From Ornithinimicrobium sp. (GTDB lineage Bacteria > Actinomycetota > Actinomycetes > Actinomycetales > Dermatophilaceae), in NCBI GenBank assembly GCA_030145965.1, contig JASKZT010000155.1, positions 1 to 6,917 of the forward strand: a stretch of 6,917 nucleotides of DNA, in the 5' to 3' direction. A program made the translations under genes and the position numbers. Positions 1-6,917 of this stretch are shown one piece after another (within the stretch, counting starts at the first letter, position 1; the number at the start of each line of letters is the position of its first letter). The notes under the pieces were generated by a model, which was given only the letters and a program-made list of their open reading frames with translations, searched no databases and was not told the DNA's origin.

Positions 1-1728
1 GTCGACGTGACCAACTACGTCATGCTCGCGCTCGGCCAGCCATTGCACGCCTTCGACCTCGCCACGCTCGACGGCCCGGTCGTGGTCCGGCGGGCCCGGG
101 CGGGGGAGCGGCTGCGGACCCTGGACGACGTCGACCGGGAGCTGCACCCGGAGGACCTGCTCATCACCTGCGGGGAGGAAGCCGGACGGGTCCTGGCGCT
201 GGCCGGTGTGATGGGCGGCGAGGACGGCGAGGTCACGCCCGGCGCGACGACCGACGTGCTGGTGGAGTCGGCGCACTTCGACGCCCGCACGGTCGCCCGC
301 ACCTCCCGGCGGCACCGGCTCTCCAGCGAGGCGGCCAAGCGGTTCGAGCGGGGTGTGGACCCCGCCGTCACCGCCGTTGCGGCCCAGCTGGCGGTCGACC
401 TGCTCGTGGAGCACGGCGGCGGCACCGCCGACCCGGCGGTCACCGACCGCGACGAGCGGTCCTCGACGACCATGCCGGCCGTCGAGCTCGACCTGGCGCT
501 GCCGGCGTCCTACGTGGGCGTCGACTACTCCCGGGAGCGGGTGGTCGAGGTGCTCGAGATGATCGGCTGCGCGGTGACGGCCGAGGGCGAGGGCGCCGCC
601 ACCGTGGTCCCGCCCACCTGGCGCCCCGACCTGACCGACGCCCCGACGCTCGTCGAGGAGGTCGCGCGGATCGACGGCTACGACCGGATCCCCTCGGTCG
701 TCCCCCGGGCCCCCGGCGGCCGCGGGCTGACGCACGCGCAGCGTTCCCGCCGCGCCGTCGCCGGAGCCCTGGCCGGGCAGGGCCTGCACGAGGTGCTCAC
801 CTACCCCTTCATCGGCGTCGCGCGCCTCGACGAGCTCGGCCTGGCGGCCGACGACCCGCGGCGCGCCGCCCTGCGGCTCGCGAACCCGCTCTCGGACGAG
901 GCTCCCCTCCTGCGCACCGAGCTGCTCCAGACGCTCCCCGAGGCGCTGCGCCGCAACGTCTCGCGCGGAAGCCGCGACGTCGCGCTCTTCGAGATCGACA
1001 CCGTCACCCTGCCCGACCACACCGCCGCCGCGCCGGTGCCCGGCGTGGGGGAGCGGCCCGACGACGCGACGCTGGAGACCATCAGGGCCGCGGTCCCGGA
1101 CCAGCCCCTGCACGTGGCCGTCGTCGCCGCGGGCCAGGCCGACCGCGCGGGCTGGTGGGGCGAGGGTCGCCCCCTCGACGTCACCGACGTCGTGGCCTGG
1201 GCCCACGCGGTGGCCGACACCCTCGGCGTCCCGGTCCTGCGCAGGCAGGCCGAGCGGGCGCCCTTCCACCCCGGGCGGTGCGTCGAGCTGACGCTCCACG
1301 ACGGCACCACGGTCGGGTGGGCCGGCGAGCTGCACCCCAAGGTCGTCCAGCGGCTCGGCCTGCCCGAGCGGACGAGCGCCGCGGAGCTCGACCTCGACGT
1401 GCTCGTCCGGGCCAGCGACCACCGTACCCAGGCGGGCCCGCTGTCCACGCACCCGATGGCCGCCTCGGACGTGGCGCTCGTCGTGCCGCGCTCCGTGCGC
1501 TACGCCGACGTCCTGGAGTCGCTGCGGGCCGGTGCCGGCGAGCTGCTGGAGAGCATCGCGCTCTTCGACGTCTACGCCGGGGACCAGCTCGCGGCCGACC
1601 AGCAGTCGCTGGCCTTCCGCATGCACTTCCGCGCACCGGACCGCACGCTGACGACCGAGGAGGTCAACGCCGCGCGGGACGCCGCCGTGGCGCGGGCCCG
1701 CGCGGACCACGGGGCGGTGCAGCGGTGA
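1..1728 (+). CDS. pheT: Phenylalanyl-tRNA synthetase beta subunit, 5'-truncated by window edge
   Basis: This is the beta chain of the cytoplasmic alpha2-beta2 enzyme that charges tRNA-Phe. The reading frame is open from base 1, so the window cuts the gene; 575 residues remain. By alignment from memory with E. coli PheT, roughly 250 N-terminal residues (the tRNA-binding EMAP-like part) are missing. Fragment residues 1-130 are the B3/B4 editing domain: LGQPLHAFD carries the editing-site His at 16, and VESAHF a conserved Glu at 89. Residues 160-235 are the B5 domain, ending in the typical RPDL...[13 protein letters not shown] signature. Residues 245-470 form the catalytic-like core with [16 protein letters not shown] near 294-309. 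Residues 481-575 are the FDX-ACB anticodon-binding domain. The apparent ATG/GTG starts inside the window are not the true start. The stop TGA shares bases with the GTG start of the next gene, suggesting translational coupling. pheS is expected just upstream, outside the window. Confidence 0.97.
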   Translation, partial: VDVTNYVMLALGQPLHAFDLATLDGPVVVRRARAGERLRTLDDVDRELHPEDLLITCGEEAGRVLALAGVMGGEDGEVTPGATTDVLVESAHFDARTVARTSRRHRLSSEAAKRFERGVDPAVTAVAAQLAVDLLVEHGGGTADPAVTDRDERSSTTMPAVELDLALPASYVGVDYSRERVVEVLEMIGCAVTAEGEGAATVVPPTWRPDLTDAPTLVEEVARIDGYDRIPSVVPRAPGGRGLTHAQRSRRAVAGALAGQGLHEVLTYPFIGVARLDELGLAADDPRRAALRLANPLSDEAPLLRTELLQTLPEALRRNVSRGSRDVALFEIDTVTLPDHTAAAPVPGVGERPDDATLETIRAAVPDQPLHVAVVAAGQADRAGWWGEGRPLDVTDVVAWAHAVADTLGVPVLRRQAERAPFHPGRCVELTLHDGTTVGWAGELHPKVVQRLGLPERTSAAELDLDVLVRASDHRTQAGPLSTHPMAASDVALVVPRSVRYADVLESLRAGAGELLESIALFDVYAGDQLAADQQSLAFRMHFRAPDRTLTTEEVNAARDAAVARARADHGAVQR

Positions 1729-2504
1729 GCGGCGCGGAGGCTCGCCTCGCCCTCGTGACCGGTGCCTCGCGCGGCATCGGCGATCATCTCGTGCGGGCGC
1801 TGCTCGGGGCCGGCTGGGCCGTCGTGGGCCTCTCCCGCTCGGGCGGGGCCGCCGAGGGCGCCACGGGTATGTCGTGCGACGTCACCGACGCGGCGGCGGT
1901 CGAGGCGGTCGTGCAGCGCGTCGTGCGCGAGCACGGGCCGGTCGGCCTGCTCGTCAACAACGCCGGGCTGGTCGAGGCGGAGCGACCCCTGTGGGAGGCC
2001 GACGTCGAGGAGTGGTGGCAGGTGATGGTCACCAACGTGCGCGGACCCTTCCTGCTGACCCACGCCGTCGTGCCGCACATGATCGCCGCCGGCGGTGGGC
2101 GCGTGGTGAACCTCAACTCCGGCGCCGGCACCCGCGAGCGGCACGACCTCACGGCCTACTGCGCCTCCAAGTCCGCCCTGGCCCGTCTCACCGGCGGCAC
2201 GGCGCTAGCCGGCGCCGCGCACGGCGTGCACGCCTTCGACCTGGCTCCGGGCGTGGTCGAGACCGACATGACGCACTCGATGCAGATGCACGAGGGCCGC
2301 TCCGACTGGACCTCGCCCGCGGACGTCACGGCGCTCCTCCTCGCGATCGCCGACGGCGAGCTCGACGGCTTCTCCGGCCGGATGGTGCGCGCCGGCTCCG
2401 ACGACCTCGACGTCCTGCGCCGCCGCTCGGCGGCGGGCCTCGGCGAGGGCGAGCGGATGCTGCGGCTGCGCCCCTGGGGAGCCGACGACCCGCTCCCGCC
2501 CTGA
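1725..2504 (+). CDS. SDR-family NAD(P)-dependent oxidoreductase, substrate unknown
   Basis: This 259-residue protein is a classical short-chain dehydrogenase/reductase with a single Rossmann domain and no signal peptide or membrane segment, so it is probably cytosolic. The coenzyme glycine motif TGASRGIG is at 12-19, NNAG at 78-81, and the catalytic tetrad can be assigned as Asn104, Ser132, Tyr145 and Lys149 (YCASK). Arg16 and the Ser37-Arg38 pair after the second strand favour NADP(H), by family knowledge. After the core comes a Trp/Pro-rich tail ([13 protein letters not shown]) rather than a typical SDR end. The start is the GTG whose last bases form the pheT stop (GTGA overlap); a weak GGGGCGG lies just upstream. 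The substrate cannot be inferred, since SDRs act on sugars, steroids, acyl chains and alcohols. It occupies the place where argCJBDF stands in many actinobacteria. GC content and codon choice look like the neighbours, so recent transfer is not evident. Confidence 0.9.
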   Translation: MSGAEARLALVTGASRGIGDHLVRALLGAGWAVVGLSRSGGAAEGATGMSCDVTDAAAVEAVVQRVVREHGPVGLLVNNAGLVEAERPLWEADVEEWWQVMVTNVRGPFLLTHAVVPHMIAAGGGRVVNLNSGAGTRERHDLTAYCASKSALARLTGGTALAGAAHGVHAFDLAPGVVETDMTHSMQMHEGRSDWTSPADVTALLLAIADGELDGFSGRMVRAGSDDLDVLRRRSAAGLGEGERMLRLRPWGADDPLPP

Positions 2505-5295
<2,791 letters not shown>

Positions 5296-5359
5296 GCTGG
5301 GACCGCGGCCGGCCACCCCCGTGAGGAGGGCGTCCACCCGCGACGCGAATCCCTGACCC

Positions 5360-5366
5360 GGAAGGA
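5360..5366 (+). promoter_or_regulatory. Ribosome binding site of tyrS
   Basis: GGAAGGA lies 8 bases before the GTG at 5375 and decides this start over other in-frame GTG or ATG codons. Confidence 0.65.
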
Positions 5367-5374
5367 CCCTGACC

Positions 5375-6634
5375 GTGACGAACATCCTCGACGAGCTGCA
5401 GTGGCGCGGCCTGGTGGCGCAGACCACCGACGAGACCGCGCTGCGCGAGGCCCTCGACGGCACCCTCACGGTCTACTGCGGCTTCGACCCCACCGCCGCG
5501 AGCCTGCACTTCGGCAACCTGGTCCAGCTCATCCTCCTGCGGCACCTGCAGCGTGCGGGCCACCGGGTGCTCTGCCTCGTCGGCGGGTCCACGGGACTCA
5601 TCGGCGACCCCCGGCCCACGTCCGAGCGGGTCCTCAAGACCAAGGAGACGACCGCCGAGTACGTCGCACGCATCCAGGAGCAGGTGCGCCCGTTCCTCCG
5701 CTTCGACGGTGACAACCCCGCGGTCATGGTCAACAACCTGGACTGGACGGCCCCGCTGAGCGCGCTGGACTTCCTGCGGGAGGTGGGCAAGCACTTCCGG
5801 GTCAACCAGATGATCCGCAAGGAGGCGATCGCCGCCCGGCTGGAGAGCCAGGAGGGCATCTCCTACACGGAGTTCAGCTACCAGCTGCTCCAGGCGATGG
5901 ACTACCTGCACCTCTACCGCGAGCACGGGTGCACCCTGCAGACGGGCGGCCAGGACCAGTGGGGCAACCTCACCGCGGGCGTCGACCTCATCCACCGTGC
6001 CGAGGGTGGCGAGGCGCACGTCCTGACCACCCCGCTCCTCACGGACGAGAACGGCGAGAAGTACGGCAAGTCGGCGGGCAACGCCGTCTGGCTCGCCGCC
6101 GACATGACCTCGCCCTACGCCTTCTACCAGTACTGGATCAACGTCGCGGACACCGAGGTGGGAAAGCTGCTGCGGGTCTTCACCAGCCGGGGACCGGAGG
6201 AGGTGGCCGAGCTCGAGGAGTCGGCGCGCGAGCGGCCGCACCTCCGTGAGGCCCAGCGCGCCCTCGCCGCGGACGTGACGACCCTCGTCCACGGGGCCGG
6301 CGCGACCGCCCAGGTCGAGATGGCCAGCCAGGTCCTCTTCGGCAAGGCCGACCCCGCCGGGCTGGACGCCGCAACCCTGCGCGACGCGACGGCCGAGCTG
6401 CCCGGCGCAGACGTCGCGCCCGGTACCGGCATCCTCGAGGCCCTCGTCGCGGTCGGCATCACCGACAGCAAGGGGGCCGGTCGCCGGCTCGTGGCCGAGG
6501 GCGGCGTCAGCGTCAACAACGTGCGGGTGTCCGACCTCGACCTCGTGCTGGGGGACCACCACTTCCTCCACGGGTCCGTGGCCCTGCTGCGGCGGGGCCG
6601 CAAGCACCTCTCCGCCGCGCGAAAAGCGCTCTGA
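5375..6634 (+). CDS. tyrS: Tyrosyl-tRNA synthetase
   Basis: TyrRS is a class I aminoacyl-tRNA synthetase, a cytosolic homodimer that activates tyrosine with ATP and charges tRNA-Tyr. The 419-residue length is normal for the bacterial TyrRS type. The Rossmann catalytic domain starts with YCGFDPTAASLHFGN, in which Tyr34 contacts the substrate and HFGN (45-48) is the HIGH-type motif. FSYQLLQAMD places the tyrosine-pocket residues Tyr169, Gln173 and Asp176 (E. coli Tyr175, Gln179, Asp182), followed by GGQDQWGNL. KYGKS at 229-233 is the KMSKS-type loop. An S4 RNA-binding domain occupies about 355-419 (GRRLVAEGGVSVNN). All key residues are intact. The GTG start has a good ribosome binding site. The gene may be transcribed from its own weak promoter or by read-through from argR-argH-mpg. 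No clear terminator separates it from the rRNA promoters that begin nine bases after its stop. Confidence 0.97.
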   Translation: MTNILDELQWRGLVAQTTDETALREALDGTLTVYCGFDPTAASLHFGNLVQLILLRHLQRAGHRVLCLVGGSTGLIGDPRPTSERVLKTKETTAEYVARIQEQVRPFLRFDGDNPAVMVNNLDWTAPLSALDFLREVGKHFRVNQMIRKEAIAARLESQEGISYTEFSYQLLQAMDYLHLYREHGCTLQTGGQDQWGNLTAGVDLIHRAEGGEAHVLTTPLLTDENGEKYGKSAGNAVWLAADMTSPYAFYQYWINVADTEVGKLLRVFTSRGPEEVAELEESARERPHLREAQRALAADVTTLVHGAGATAQVEMASQVLFGKADPAGLDAATLRDATAELPGADVAPGTGILEALVAVGITDSKGAGRRLVAEGGVSVNNVRVSDLDLVLGDHHFLHGSVALLRRGRKHLSAARKAL

Positions 6635-6643
6635 CCTGGGGAT

Positions 6644-6672
6644 TTGTGTCCCTGCGGAGAACGCCCTAAAGT
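6644..6672 (+). promoter_or_regulatory. rRNA operon promoter P1
   Basis: TTGTGT at 6644-6649 and TAAAGT at 6667-6672 form a -35/-10 pair with the ideal 17-base spacing, four of six consensus matches in each. It lies only nine bases after tyrS and about 240 bases before the window end. With the second promoter downstream this makes the tandem arrangement typical of rRNA operons. Confidence 0.6.
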
Positions 6673-6704
6673 TATCCCTCGTCAGCCCGACAGGGAGGCA
6701 CGGA

Positions 6705-6741
6705 CACCAGCTGGTGGCCGGTCCCGGGGCAGGCACCAGCT
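6705..6741. repeat. CACCAGCT repeats and 12-bp palindrome between the two rRNA promoters
   Basis: CACCAGCTGGTG at 6705-6716 is a perfect 12-bp palindrome, and its first eight bases recur directly at 6734-6741. It lies between the two promoters, within the transcript expected from P1 and upstream of P2, so it may form a hairpin in the P1 leader or be a protein-binding site for the rRNA promoter region. Confidence 0.35.
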
Positions 6742-6774
6742 CGACCGTCCAGCACCACGGTGCCGGACACGGAG

Positions 6775-6803
6775 TTGACTCCAGAGGGTCGAGCGAATAA
6801 CCT
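6775..6803 (+). promoter_or_regulatory. rRNA operon promoter P2 (strong sigma-70 type)
   Basis: TTGACT at 6775-6780 matches the -35 consensus in five of six positions; after a 17-base spacer comes TAACCT at 6798-6803 as the -10 with four of six matches. Transcription should start near 6810. The sequence between the -10 and +1 is AGAGAGG. No AT-rich UP element is visible upstream. This is the best principal-sigma promoter in the window and fits the promoter nearest 16S rRNA. Confidence 0.75.
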
Positions 6804-6809
6804 AGAGAG

Positions 6810-6917
6810 GTTGCCCCACACGAGCACGGCGCGGAAAGCGCCTGGTCCTGCGGTGTGCGTCCGATCCTTGAGAACTCAACAGCGTGTCAGATTTATGATG
6901 CCATAGTTTGTTTTTTT
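6810..6917 (+). other. Pre-16S rRNA leader, 5' part
   Basis: This is the external transcribed leader of an rRNA operon, removed by RNase III-type processing. It is recognised by the conserved TTGAGAACTCAACAG element and the following T-rich stretch that precede 16S rRNA in actinobacteria. A small hairpin, GGCGC (6828-6832), loop GGAAA, GCGCC (6838-6842), lies in the early leader. The mature 16S start (AGAGTTTGATC region) has not been reached, so it should begin soon after the window ends. The window ends in a run of seven T. Confidence 0.8.
6865..6886 (+). promoter_or_regulatory. boxA-like antitermination element of the rRNA leader
   Basis: TCCTTGAGAACTCAACAG is close to the leader element found before 16S rRNA in mycobacteria and Micrococcales (TTTGAGAACTCAA). 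In this family the boxA RNA is bound by NusB/NusE and lets polymerase pass through the untranslated rRNA genes. TTGAG and CTCAA around an AA also make a short inverted repeat at 6868-6879. The exact boxA boundary is uncertain. Confidence 0.65.

Noticed and set aside
1155..1724. Upstream extension of the SDR frame through pheT
   Set aside because: Arg/Gly/Ala-rich shadow of pheT; the Rossmann fold starts right after GTG 1725.
5321..5356. Eleven-codon leader-peptide ORF before tyrS (GTG to TGA)
   Set aside because: It contains no Tyr codons and no attenuator-like hairpin follows; it is the tail of a longer shadow frame.
5305..5374. T-box riboswitch before tyrS
   Set aside because: The leader is only about 70 bases and shows neither the T-box sequence nor a terminator/antiterminator pair.
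6617..6629. GCGC-GAAAA-GCGC hairpin at the tyrS 3' end as a terminator
   Set aside because: Only a 4-bp stem, inside the coding region and without a T-tract.
6638..6653. GGGA/TCCC hairpin after tyrS as a terminator
   Set aside because: A 4-bp stem with no T-run; its loop overlaps a good -35 element, so a promoter explains the sequence better.

Overview
The window looks like chromosomal DNA from a very GC-rich actinobacterium. The signs are GTG starts, strongly G/C-ending codons, a -10-like hexamer placed for leaderless translation, and a Mycobacteriota/Micrococcales-style pre-16S leader at the right end. A member of the Micrococcales (Intrasporangiaceae/Ornithinimicrobiaceae-like) is my guess from overall character; nothing in the window settles the genus. 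All five complete genes and one partial gene lie on the + strand.

Layout from left to right: the 3' two thirds of pheT (phenylalanyl-tRNA synthetase beta chain, cut by the window edge); an SDR-family oxidoreductase that overlaps the pheT stop codon; a 70-bp gap with a likely promoter; argR (arginine repressor); a 116-bp repeat-containing gap; argH (argininosuccinate lyase); a 3-methyladenine DNA glycosylase gene that overlaps the end of argH; a 79-bp gap; tyrS (tyrosyl-tRNA synthetase); and a 283-bp region with two good tandem promoters and a pre-16S rRNA leader with a boxA-like element. The window stops in a T-run shortly before the mature 16S rRNA would be expected.

The genes are housekeeping: two aminoacyl-tRNA synthetases, arginine biosynthesis with its regulator, base excision repair, and the head of an rRNA operon. 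The usual actinobacterial order is pheS-pheT-argC-J-B-D-F-R-G-H, often followed by mpg and tyrS. Here argCJBDF is absent between pheT and argR, with only an SDR gene in its place, and argG is absent between argR and argH. This reduced arginine locus, retaining only the repressor and the last enzyme, is the most notable feature. I see no CRISPR, transposon, prophage, toxin-antitoxin or defence genes, and no convincing evidence of a wholly new system.
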